Assembly (NCBI RefSeq): GCF_042686025.1
Contig: NZ_JBHUOZ010000003.1
Span: 2,418,001-2,482,000, forward strand
Direction of reading: 5' to 3'
Length of the DNA: 64,000 bases
Origin: Terrimonas rubra
GTDB taxonomy: Bacteria; Bacteroidota; Bacteroidia; Chitinophagales; Chitinophagaceae
The notes below the pieces were generated by a model. That model did no database searches and was not told where the DNA came from. It saw only the letters and a list, made by a program, of their open reading frames with translations. This document shows positions 17,738-25,078 of the stretch, in pieces; position 1 is the stretch's first letter; each line of letters starts with the position of its first letter. The translations under genes and the position numbers were made by a program.

Positions 17738-18898
17738 ATGAGCGACGGAAAAATTCACATTTTTGATACCACACTGAGAGATGGCGAACAGGTACCGGGT
17801 TGTAAACTGAATACCGAAGAAAAGGTAAAATTAGCGGTAGAACTGGAGCATCTTGGTGTTGATATCCTGGAAGCAGGCTTTCCTGTTTCTTCCCCCGGCG
17901 ATTTTGAATCAGTAAATCAAATTGCAAAAACATTAAAACGTACAACCGTTTGTGGTTTAACCCGTGCGGTAGAGAATGATATCCGTGTTGCGGCCGAAGC
18001 CTTAAAGCCTGCGGTACTGCCACGTATCCATACCGGCATTGGCTCATCGGATAACCACATTAAATATAAATTCAACACCACCCGCGAAAACATTATTGAA
18101 CGTGCAGTGGCCGCTACCAAACTGGCCCGCAATTTTGTTCCCGATGTGGAGTTTTATGCCGAAGATGCCGGTCGTGCCGACCTGACCTTCCTGGCCCAGT
18201 TAATTGAAGCAGTAATTGCTGCGGGTGCCACCGTAGTAAATATTCCCGATACAACCGGTTTTTGCCTGCCTCATCAGTATGCTGAAAAGATCAGCTACCT
18301 GGTGAACAACGTAAAAAATATTGATAAAGCGATTATCTCCTGCCATTGTCATAACGACCTTGGCCTGGCCACTGCCAACTCCATTGCCGGTGCTATTGCA
18401 GGCGCCCGCCAGATTGAGTGTACTATTAACGGTATTGGTGAACGTGCCGGTAATACTTCACTGGAAGAAGTGGTAATGACCATACAAAAACACCCGGAGC
18501 TGAACCTGTACACCGGTGTTAACGCCAAAGAGCTTACCCGTATCAGCCGCCTGGTATCCGAAACCATGCGTATGATGGTACAGCCTAATAAAGCGATTGT
18601 TGGCGATAATGCCTTCTCTCATTCCTCGGGCATTCACCAGGATGGATTTTTGAAAGAAGCCACTACCTACGAGATCATTGCCCCCGAAGAAGTGGGTGCC
18701 GATACCTCTAAAATTGTATTAACCGCCCGCAGTGGCCGCAGCGCCCTGGCTTTCCGTTTTAAAAAACTGGGTTACGATTTTACCCGTGATGAAGTAGATG
18801 CTTTATACCAGCAGTTTTTACAGGTGGCCGATGCCAAAAAAGAAGTAGCGGATGAAGACCTGAAAGTATTGGCAGAAGCCGTAGCCAGTATAGCATAA
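17738..18898 (+). CDS. leuA: 2-isopropylmalate synthase, short form
   Basis: LeuA condenses acetyl-CoA with 2-oxoisovalerate, the first committed step of leucine synthesis. The 386-residue protein is the TIM-barrel catalytic part: IHIFDTTLRDGEQVPG (about 6-21, metal and substrate site), LEAGFPVSSPGDFE, the metal-binding SCHCHNDLGLATANS and NGIGERAGNTSLEEVVM. SHSSGIHQDGFLKEATTYE in the linker domain is also present. The usual C-terminal LeuA regulatory domain (about 120 residues more) is missing, so leucine feedback may be absent or different. It is the first gene of the leu-ilv cluster; a repeat separates it from leuC. Confidence 0.93.
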   Translation: MSDGKIHIFDTTLRDGEQVPGCKLNTEEKVKLAVELEHLGVDILEAGFPVSSPGDFESVNQIAKTLKRTTVCGLTRAVENDIRVAAEALKPAVLPRIHTGIGSSDNHIKYKFNTTRENIIERAVAATKLARNFVPDVEFYAEDAGRADLTFLAQLIEAVIAAGATVVNIPDTTGFCLPHQYAEKISYLVNNVKNIDKAIISCHCHNDLGLATANSIAGAIAGARQIECTINGIGERAGNTSLEEVVMTIQKHPELNLYTGVNAKELTRISRLVSETMRMMVQPNKAIVGDNAFSHSSGIHQDGFLKEATTYEIIAPEEVGADTSKIVLTARSGRSALAFRFKKLGYDFTRDEVDALYQQFLQVADAKKEVADEDLKVLAEAVASIA

Positions 18899-18928
18899 CA
18901 AGTTGGTTACCGGCTGTAGTAACACCTG

Positions 18929-19042
18929 GCATCGTCCCTTGCGTCGCACACTTGTACAGTATATCGTTAATCAACAGCTTAAAGCAAAAAGCTGAACGCT
19001 GAAAGCAAAACCAATGCCTTGGTTCCTGTCTCACGAACCACA
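18929..19042 (-). repeat. Dispersed intergenic repeat, copy 3 (inverted)
   Basis: Read on the minus strand, this copy repeats the modules of 15707-15842 almost base for base: the TGGTTCGTGAGAC module, GGCATTGGTTTTGCTTTCAG, GCTTTTTGCTTTAAGCTG, TTGATTAACGATATACTG and GTACAAGTGTGCGACGCAA, ending GGGACGATG. It separates leuA from leuC. Confidence 0.85.
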
Positions 19043-19075
19043 TGAATAAGGCCGCAGGGCCAAAAGCTGAATAGG

Positions 19076-19105
19076 ATTACAGAACGATGCAGTGAGTGAC
19101 ACAAC
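19076..19105 (-). repeat. Dispersed intergenic repeat, diverged core
   Basis: GAACGATGCAGTGAGTGAC followed by ACAAC is a diverged core of the repeat. Compare 42119-42170, which also has GAGTGACACAA in place of GTGCGACGCAA. Confidence 0.5.
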
Positions 19106-19148
19106 AGTAGCTGATAAGTAATAATGTAGCTGACCAAATAAAATAAAA

Positions 19149-20570
19149 ATGAGCGAACAACAACATAAAAAAGGATTGACACTGTTTGAAAAGATATGGA
19201 ACAAACATGTGGTAAAAACCATTGAAGGCGGGCCTTCGGTTTTATATATTGATACACATTTTATACATGAAGTAACCAGCCCGCAGGCATTTGGCGGTCT
19301 GAAAAAAAGAGGCATCGGCGTATTTCGCCCGCAACAGATCGTTGCTACGGCCGATCACAATGTACCAACCTTAAACCAGCACCTGCCTATTAAAGAAGAG
19401 CTGTCAAGAGTACAGGTAGAAACCTTAAAAAACAACTGCGACGAGTTTGGTATTGAATTATATGGTTTAGGCCATCCTTACCAGGGTATTGTGCACGTAA
19501 TAGGCCCTGAACTGGGTGTTACCAAACCCGGCATGACCATGGTTTGCGGCGACAGCCATACCAGCACACACGGTGCCTTTGGTTCCATTGCTTTTGGTAT
19601 TGGTACCAGCGAAGTGGAAATGGTAATGGCTACCCAGTGTTTAATGCAGAGCAAGCCTAAATTAATGCGTATTAACGTGGAAGGCTCCCTGAAAAAAGGA
19701 GTGGTGAGTAAGGATATTGTGCTGTATATACTGTCTGTTATATCGGCCAGCGGTGCTACCGGTTATGCGGTGGAGTTTGCCGGCAGCGCTATCCGCTCTT
19801 TAAGCATGGAAGCCCGCATGACCATTTGTAATATGAGTATTGAAATGGGCGCCCGTTGCGGTATGATCGCTCCTGATCAGATTACTTTTGATTATATGAA
19901 GGGCCGTAAGTTTATGTATACCGGTGAAGACTGGGATAAACACCTGGCCTACTGGAAAACATTATACAGCGATGCTGATGCTGTATTTGATGCCGAAGTA
20001 AATATTAAAGCGGAAGATATTACCCCAATGATCACTTACGGTACCAACCCGGGTATGGGTATTGGCGTATGTGGTCATGTACCGGCACTAAGCGAGATTG
20101 ATGAAAAAGAAAAACCTTCTTTTGAAAAATCCATCGCCTACATGGGCTTGGAAGCTGGTGCAGATATCAAAGGTAAAAAAGTGGATTATGTATTCATAGG
20201 CAGCTGTACCAACTCCCGTATTGAAGACCTGCGCATGGTGGCCGATTTTGTAAAAGGCAAACATAAGGCAGAGGATGTGGAAGTATGGATTGTACCGGGT
20301 AGTAAACAGGTAGAAGCACAGGCCAAAGAAGAAGGCATTGATAAAATATTTGAAGAAGCGGGCTTTATGTTACGCCAGCCGGGCTGCAGTGCCTGCCTGG
20401 GCATGAACGAGGACAAGATACCCGCAGGTAAATATTGTATCAGTACCAGCAACCGCAACTTTGAAGGCCGCCAGGGACCAAACGCCCGTACATTTTTAGC
20501 CAGTCCTTTAACGGCCGCACTGGCAGCTGTTACCGGAACTGTAGGCGATATTAGAGAACATTTATCCTGA
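19149..20570 (+). CDS. leuC: 3-isopropylmalate dehydratase large subunit
   Basis: LeuC is the 4Fe-4S aconitase-type subunit that, with LeuD, isomerises 2- to 3-isopropylmalate. The 473-residue protein shows VCGDSHTSTHGAFGSIAFGI (about 130-149), and the cluster cysteines in FIGSCTNSRIEDL (about 352) and QPGCSACLGMNED (about 415-418). The N-terminus LFEKIWNKHVV fixes the start. It follows leuA after 250 bases of repeat DNA and precedes a methyltransferase by 7 bases and then leuD. Confidence 0.97.
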   Translation: MSEQQHKKGLTLFEKIWNKHVVKTIEGGPSVLYIDTHFIHEVTSPQAFGGLKKRGIGVFRPQQIVATADHNVPTLNQHLPIKEELSRVQVETLKNNCDEFGIELYGLGHPYQGIVHVIGPELGVTKPGMTMVCGDSHTSTHGAFGSIAFGIGTSEVEMVMATQCLMQSKPKLMRINVEGSLKKGVVSKDIVLYILSVISASGATGYAVEFAGSAIRSLSMEARMTICNMSIEMGARCGMIAPDQITFDYMKGRKFMYTGEDWDKHLAYWKTLYSDADAVFDAEVNIKAEDITPMITYGTNPGMGIGVCGHVPALSEIDEKEKPSFEKSIAYMGLEAGADIKGKKVDYVFIGSCTNSRIEDLRMVADFVKGKHKAEDVEVWIVPGSKQVEAQAKEEGIDKIFEEAGFMLRQPGCSACLGMNEDKIPAGKYCISTSNRNFEGRQGPNARTFLASPLTAALAAVTGTVGDIREHLS

Positions 20571-20577
20571 TACTGAT

Positions 20578-21333
20578 ATGATAAAGTGGAATGCAGATCT
20601 ATATGACAACAAGCACAGTTTTGTTGCCAAATATGGCGAAGACCTGTTGAGCTGGCTGGATGCCCGCGAAAATGAAACCATATTGGACCTTGGCTGCGGT
20701 ACCGGGCAACTTACCCACGAAATAACAAAAAGTGGTGCAACAGTAACAGGGATGGATGCTTCGGCTGAGATGATAGAAAAAGCAACAGCCGCTTATCCCG
20801 GCACAAAGTTCTTTGTAGGTGATGCTACCGGTTTTGAAACAAGCCAACAGTATGATGCTGTTTTTTCCAATGCTACCCTGCACTGGATCAACGACCAGGA
20901 CGCGGCATTAACCGCGGTAAACAAAGCATTAAAACCCGGTGGCCGTTTTGTACTGGAAATGGGAGGCAAAAACAATATTAAAAGTATTGCCGATGCCGTA
21001 GTAACTACTTTGCAGGAAAAAGAACTGTTGGAAGGACAACCCTTCCAGTTCTGGTACTTCCCATCAGTAGCTGCTTACACTACCCTGCTGGAGCAACATG
21101 GCTTTACTGTAGAAAGTGTATTATACTTTAACCGACCTACCCCCTTAACCGGTGAGGACGGTATGAAAAACTGGATAGATATGTTTGGCAGCTTTTTGTT
21201 CAGGAATATCGATGCGGCTAAAGCAGCAACCGTAACGCAGGAAGCAGTGGCCAGGTTAAAACCCACTAATTACAGCAACGGCACCTGGTATGCAGATTAT
21301 GTAAGGTTGAGAATTAAAGCAATTAAAAATTAA
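20578..21333 (+). CDS. Class I SAM-dependent methyltransferase (trans-aconitate methyltransferase-like)
   Basis: A 251-residue methyltransferase with the SAM-binding motif I DLGCGTGQLT (about 37-46), the acidic motif II around VTGMDASAEMIEKA, FVGDATGF, and the motif YDAVFSNATLHWINDQDAAL. The latter, with SNATLHW, is typical of the trans-aconitate 2-methyltransferase group. The gene lies 7 bases after leuC and 3 bases before leuD, so it is almost certainly cotranscribed. In yeast a relative (Tmt1) methylates both trans-aconitate and 3-isopropylmalate. A role on an isopropylmalate-related acid is therefore reasonable here, but that is an inference from location. Confidence 0.85.
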   Translation: MIKWNADLYDNKHSFVAKYGEDLLSWLDARENETILDLGCGTGQLTHEITKSGATVTGMDASAEMIEKATAAYPGTKFFVGDATGFETSQQYDAVFSNATLHWINDQDAALTAVNKALKPGGRFVLEMGGKNNIKSIADAVVTTLQEKELLEGQPFQFWYFPSVAAYTTLLEQHGFTVESVLYFNRPTPLTGEDGMKNWIDMFGSFLFRNIDAAKAATVTQEAVARLKPTNYSNGTWYADYVRLRIKAIKN

Positions 21334-21336
21334 AAA

Positions 21337-21951
21337 ATGAGCAAGCAAATAAATATCATTACTTCATCAGCGGTTCCGGTAAATATTGAAAATACCGATA
21401 CGGACCAGATCATACCCGCACGTTTTTTAAAAGCCACCAGCCGCGAAGGCTTTGGTAAAAACCTTTTCCGCGACTGGCGTTATGAAAATGATGATGAGAA
21501 CCAGCCCAAAAAAGACTTCCCCTTAAACGACAGCCGTTACAGCGGTAATATTTTAGTTGCGGCCAAAAACTTTGGTTGCGGTTCATCACGTGAACATGCT
21601 GCCTGGGCTATTAAAGATGCCGGCTTTGATGTAGTGGTAAGCAGTTTTTTTGCCGACATTTTCAAGAACAACTCTTTAAATAACTTTTTATTACCGGTAA
21701 CGGTTAGTGAGGCTTTTTTACAACAGATATTTGAAGCGATAGAAAAAAAGCCCGCTACTACCATTGAAGTAAACTTACCGGAACAAACCATCACGGTAAC
21801 CGATGCTGATTATACCGGCAGTATTAAACAGGAAAAATTCGAGATAAACAACTATAAAAAAACATGCTTATTGAATGGCTATGATGATATAGACTATTTA
21901 TTAAGTGTAAAAGCAGAAATAGAACAATTCGAAGCCAGCAGAACCCTGTAA
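21337..21951 (+). CDS. leuD: 3-isopropylmalate dehydratase small subunit
   Basis: LeuD is the small swivelling subunit of isopropylmalate isomerase. The 204-residue protein has VNIENTDTDQIIPARFLKAT (about 16-35) and the signature NFGCGSSREHAAWAI (about 80-94), followed by SSFFADIFKNNSLNN. It starts 3 bases after the methyltransferase stop and partners LeuC. The next gene begins 20 bases downstream. Confidence 0.97.
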   Translation: MSKQINIITSSAVPVNIENTDTDQIIPARFLKATSREGFGKNLFRDWRYENDDENQPKKDFPLNDSRYSGNILVAAKNFGCGSSREHAAWAIKDAGFDVVVSSFFADIFKNNSLNNFLLPVTVSEAFLQQIFEAIEKKPATTIEVNLPEQTITVTDADYTGSIKQEKFEINNYKKTCLLNGYDDIDYLLSVKAEIEQFEASRTL

Positions 21952-21971
21952 GCGGCAACGGCAAGTGTAGC

Positions 21972-23459
21972 ATGAAGCAAGCAAGTATCATAGTAAACAA
22001 CATTACGGCAAAACAGTTTGGTAAAACGGTATTGAACAATATCAGCTTTACTATTCATGAGCAGGAACAGTTAGCTATTATGGGCCCCGGCGGCAGTGGC
22101 AAAACTTCATTAGCCAAAGCCATAGCCGGTTTACTGTTTACTGCAGGTACGGTTCAGTTTTTTAAGAATAATACAGCGTACAAACCACTGATCACCTATG
22201 TTGCGCAACTGGAAACTCTGAAGAACCTGTCGAATGTTACCGACTTTTATTACCAGCAACGTTTTAACAGTACAGAAAACGAAGATAGCCTGACCCTGTT
22301 ACAGGAGTTAAGCCGTGATAACGATCATACCAATGATATACAATACTGGCTGGAAACATTCGCATTAAATCACCGAACCAATACGCCCCTGTTACAACTA
22401 TCCAATGGTGAGCTGAAAAAAATGCAGCTTATCAAACACCTGTTAAAGCGCCCCGATGTGCTGATACTGGATAATGCTTTTGTAGGGTTAGACGTAAATA
22501 GCCGTGAGCAGCTGGAAATACAATTAAGCAGCCTGGCACAAAAAGGTTTACACATCATCAGTATCTGCAGCGAGCACCAGGTGCCCGCCTATGTTACGCA
22601 TGTAGCGGTAATGCAGGATGGTAACCTGCAGCAACTGGTTACCAAAAACAAATTTGTTCCTGCACCGGCAAAACAGGAATTCAGCACCACAGGCATGCCG
22701 GCCCTGCAGCCGGTTAAATACGAAGGTGCGGTTATTGAAATGCACAATGTGTCTATCCGTTACGGTCAAACACAAATACTGCAGCAGGTTAACTGGAAGG
22801 TTAAAAGCGGTGAGTGCTGGGCATTAAAAGGCCCTAATGGCGCCGGTAAATCAACTTTACTAAGCCTCGTAACGGCCGATAATCCACAGGCCTACTCACA
22901 AAATATTTCTTTATTCGGTAAACGCCGTGGTACGGGCGAAAGCATCTGGGATATTAAAAGCAAAATAGGTTTTGTATCGCCGGAATTACACAAGTATTTC
23001 GATATTACCACCACGGGCTATAATGCCATTGGCTCCGGCTTTTTTGATACCATGGGGTTGTTCAGGCAGTTAAATGCCGAACAACATAAAGCCGTTACAG
23101 CCTGGTTACAATATTTTAATTTAACATCCGTACAGCATAAATCACTGTCCTTACTATCGGCCAGCGAACAACGCCTGATATTAATTGCCAGGGCGCTGGT
23201 TAAAAACCCCGTATTACTCGTATTGGACGAACCCACACAGGGACTGGATGATGAACAGGTAGCGAGGTTAATTAACCTCCTCAACACCATTCATGCCGCT
23301 ACAAAAGTAAGCATGGTATTTACCAGTCATTATGCGGCTGAAACCCCGGCCTGTGTATCGCATGTAATTGAATTAAAGAGCGGCAAAGCCTATTCGTACA
23401 GGGTAACCACCGAAAGTAAACAACACGAACTATTAAAAGAACATATACCAACCTATTAA
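21972..23459 (+). CDS. Tandem ABC ATPase protein (ModF-like)
   Basis: Two ABC ATPase domains lie in one 495-residue chain with no membrane segments. Domain 1 has Walker A GPGGSGKTS (about 37-45), a signature LSNGELKKMQ (about 142-151) and Walker B VLILDNA. Domain 2 has Walker A GPNGAGKST (about 286-294), LSASEQRLILIARAL and Walker B LLVLDEPTQG. Domain order and the IWDIKSKIGFVSPELH block resemble ModF-type proteins. No permease is encoded nearby, and the signature motifs are degenerate (LSNGE and LSASE for LSGGQ). It is located within the leu genes, between leuD and leuB, with 22 bases to leuB. Substrate or partner is unknown. Confidence 0.85.
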   Translation: MKQASIIVNNITAKQFGKTVLNNISFTIHEQEQLAIMGPGGSGKTSLAKAIAGLLFTAGTVQFFKNNTAYKPLITYVAQLETLKNLSNVTDFYYQQRFNSTENEDSLTLLQELSRDNDHTNDIQYWLETFALNHRTNTPLLQLSNGELKKMQLIKHLLKRPDVLILDNAFVGLDVNSREQLEIQLSSLAQKGLHIISICSEHQVPAYVTHVAVMQDGNLQQLVTKNKFVPAPAKQEFSTTGMPALQPVKYEGAVIEMHNVSIRYGQTQILQQVNWKVKSGECWALKGPNGAGKSTLLSLVTADNPQAYSQNISLFGKRRGTGESIWDIKSKIGFVSPELHKYFDITTTGYNAIGSGFFDTMGLFRQLNAEQHKAVTAWLQYFNLTSVQHKSLSLLSASEQRLILIARALVKNPVLLVLDEPTQGLDDEQVARLINLLNTIHAATKVSMVFTSHYAAETPACVSHVIELKSGKAYSYRVTTESKQHELLKEHIPTY

Positions 23460-23481
23460 ATAAAACGCTGAAACATTTTTT

Positions 23482-24597
23482 ATGCATAAGAATATAGCCA
23501 TAATTGAAGGAGACGGGATCGGACCGGAAGTAACCAAACAATCAATCCGTGTATTGAATGCTATTGCCGAAACATTTAACCATAGTTTCGAATACACCTA
23601 TACGTTAATGGGCGCAGACGCCATTGACAAAACAGGTTCTCCCCTTCCGGATGAAACCCTGGAAGTTTGTTTAAAAAGCGATGGTATTTTATTTGGCGCC
23701 ATTGGTCATCCTAAATACGACAATGACCCCACCGCCAAAGTTCGTCCCGAGCAAGGCTTATTAAAGCTTAGAAAATCGTTAGGCCTTTTTGCCAATATAC
23801 GCCCGGTAACCACTTACCCGGCCTTGCACCATTTATCGCCGTTAAAGACCAAGAATATTGAAGATGTTGATTTCATCATCTATCGTGAACTGACAGGTGG
23901 TATTTATTTTGGTAATAAATTAACGAATGAAGAAGGTACACAATCATCCGACGATTGTACCTATACAGCCGATGAGATCAGTCGCATTACACACCTTGCC
24001 TTTAAAGCTGCGCAAAAAAGAAGAAAGAAATTAACCCTGGTTGATAAGGCCAACGTATTGGAAACATCACGTTTATGGCGTAAAGTGGTAAAAGAAATTG
24101 CGGCTGAATACCCTGATGTAACCCTTGACTTTTTGTTTGTTGACAATGCTGCCATGCAGATCATCTTAAATCCCAAACAATTTGATGTGGTGCTGACGGA
24201 GAACATGTTTGGCGATATTATCAGCGATGAGGCCAGCGTGATCAGCGGTTCATTGGGTTTATTACCTTCTGCATCGGTAGGCAATGGTGTAGCTTTATTT
24301 GAACCTATCCATGGTTCTTACCCGCAGGCTGCCGGCCTGGATATTGCCAACCCTATCGGCTCTATCCTTTCTGCGGCCATGCTGTTAGATCATTTCAACC
24401 TAACAGAAGAAGCCAACCTGGTAAGAGAAGCCGTAACCTGGACCTTACAAAGCGGTTTTGTTACCAAGGACATTGACCCGGTTAACTCCTACTTCACTTC
24501 AACCGTGGGCGAACTGATCAGCGATTATGTTTCCGGTAAAATTCCCGGCTCGGCCATGAGCGAAAATATAGAGCTGCGTAAGTCGACGATTATTTAA
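23482..24597 (+). CDS. leuB: 3-isopropylmalate dehydrogenase
   Basis: LeuB oxidatively decarboxylates 3-isopropylmalate with NAD+ to give 2-oxoisocaproate. The 371-residue protein has IAIIEGDGIGPEVTKQSIRV (about 5-24), the arginine-rich LLKLRKSLGLFANIRPV substrate segment, YRELTGGIYFG, and the metal and NAD signature LTENMFGDIISDEASVISGS (about 238-257), GVALFEPIHGSYPQAAG. It is the last gene of the leu group and is followed by the ilvD leader region. Confidence 0.97.
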   Translation: MHKNIAIIEGDGIGPEVTKQSIRVLNAIAETFNHSFEYTYTLMGADAIDKTGSPLPDETLEVCLKSDGILFGAIGHPKYDNDPTAKVRPEQGLLKLRKSLGLFANIRPVTTYPALHHLSPLKTKNIEDVDFIIYRELTGGIYFGNKLTNEEGTQSSDDCTYTADEISRITHLAFKAAQKRRKKLTLVDKANVLETSRLWRKVVKEIAAEYPDVTLDFLFVDNAAMQIILNPKQFDVVLTENMFGDIISDEASVISGSLGLLPSASVGNGVALFEPIHGSYPQAAGLDIANPIGSILSAAMLLDHFNLTEEANLVREAVTWTLQSGFVTKDIDPVNSYFTSTVGELISDYVSGKIPGSAMSENIELRKSTII

Positions 24598-24602
24598 TAA
24601 CA

Positions 24603-24640
24603 GTAGTATGTAGTATTAAGTATATAGTATTTAGATTCTA
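24603..24640. repeat. Short copy of the TAGTATGTAGTAT repeat
   Basis: AGTAGTATGTAGTATTAAG and TATATAGTATTTAGATTC match the longer unit at 15858-15972. Confidence 0.45.
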
Positions 24641-24683
24641 TTACCATTAGTTCTTTTTTTGTTACCGGCTGCTGTTGTACTAT

Positions 24684-24770
24684 TCATGTTACTGGTTCGT
24701 ATGCCACGAACCATGACCCGGGTTTTGCTTTCGGCTTTCAGCTTTTAGCCTTACGATTAAGCTTCGTAGC
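24684..24770 (+). repeat. Dispersed intergenic repeat, partial copy 4
   Basis: Only the left modules are present: the palindromic TGGTTCGTATGCCACGAACC, then GGGTTTTGCTTTCGGCTTTC and AGCTTTTAGCC. The GTGCGACGCAA core is missing. It lies between leuB and the ilv leader. Confidence 0.65.
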
Positions 24771-24835
24771 ATTTCACAGCCGACCAACAAACAACCATTA
24801 GTTCTTTAAAAAGTTTGCCAAAGTCAAAAAAAAAT

Positions 24836-24866
24836 TTTGACAAGTTATATGGCAGGTGTATATTCG
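24836..24866 (+). promoter_or_regulatory. Promoter of the ilvD leader
   Basis: TTTG at 24836-24839 and TATATTCG at 24859-24866 are separated by exactly 19 bases, the spacing of the Bacteroidota consensus TTTG-N19-TAnnTTTG. The leader peptide ATG lies 18 bases after the -7 box, so the untranslated leader is very short. Confidence 0.8.
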
Positions 24867-24884
24867 TTTTCTACACGTCTTTAT

Positions 24885-24980
24885 ATGCAAAACAAGAAAT
24901 CATATATCACATCAGTAATGGCTGCCTTAGTCATTATTATTGTCGTGATTATTATTCCTGCGTTGCATGGAGGCGGATAA
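24885..24980 (+). CDS. Branched-chain amino acid leader peptide (attenuator leader of the ilv operon)
   Basis: This 31-codon reading frame encodes MQNKKSYITSVMAA followed by LVIIIVVIIIPALHGGG. Residues 15-24 are ten consecutive Leu/Val/Ile codons, and the VVIIIP pattern strongly resembles the E. coli IlvL leader. It begins just after a good promoter and ends 31 bases before an intrinsic terminator that precedes ilvD. This is the layout of translation-coupled attenuation: ribosomes stall on Ile/Val/Leu codons when charged tRNA is scarce. The ORF is too short for usual gene finders. An in-frame ATG at codon 12 could be an alternative start. Confidence 0.88.
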   Translation: MQNKKSYITSVMAALVIIIVVIIIPALHGGG

Positions 24981-25011
24981 GTTATAGTTTTTAACCAAAA
25001 CAAACATACAC

Positions 25012-25037
25012 ACCCGCCAACACTGGCGGGTTTTTTT
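25012..25037 (+). terminator. Attenuator terminator between the ilv leader peptide and ilvD
   Basis: ACCCGCCA (25012-25019) and TGGCGGGT (25024-25031) form an 8-bp stem with loop ACAC, followed by a run of T to 25037. The 5' arm contains CCGCC, which can pair instead with GGCGG at 24972-24976, at the end of the leader ORF. A ribosome stalled on the Ile/Val run would leave GGCGG free to pair; a ribosome at the stop codon would cover it. ilvD begins 41 bases later. Confidence 0.88.
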
Positions 25038-25078
25038 ATGTAAATACAACACCGTTACCAACGGATAAATAAATAATT

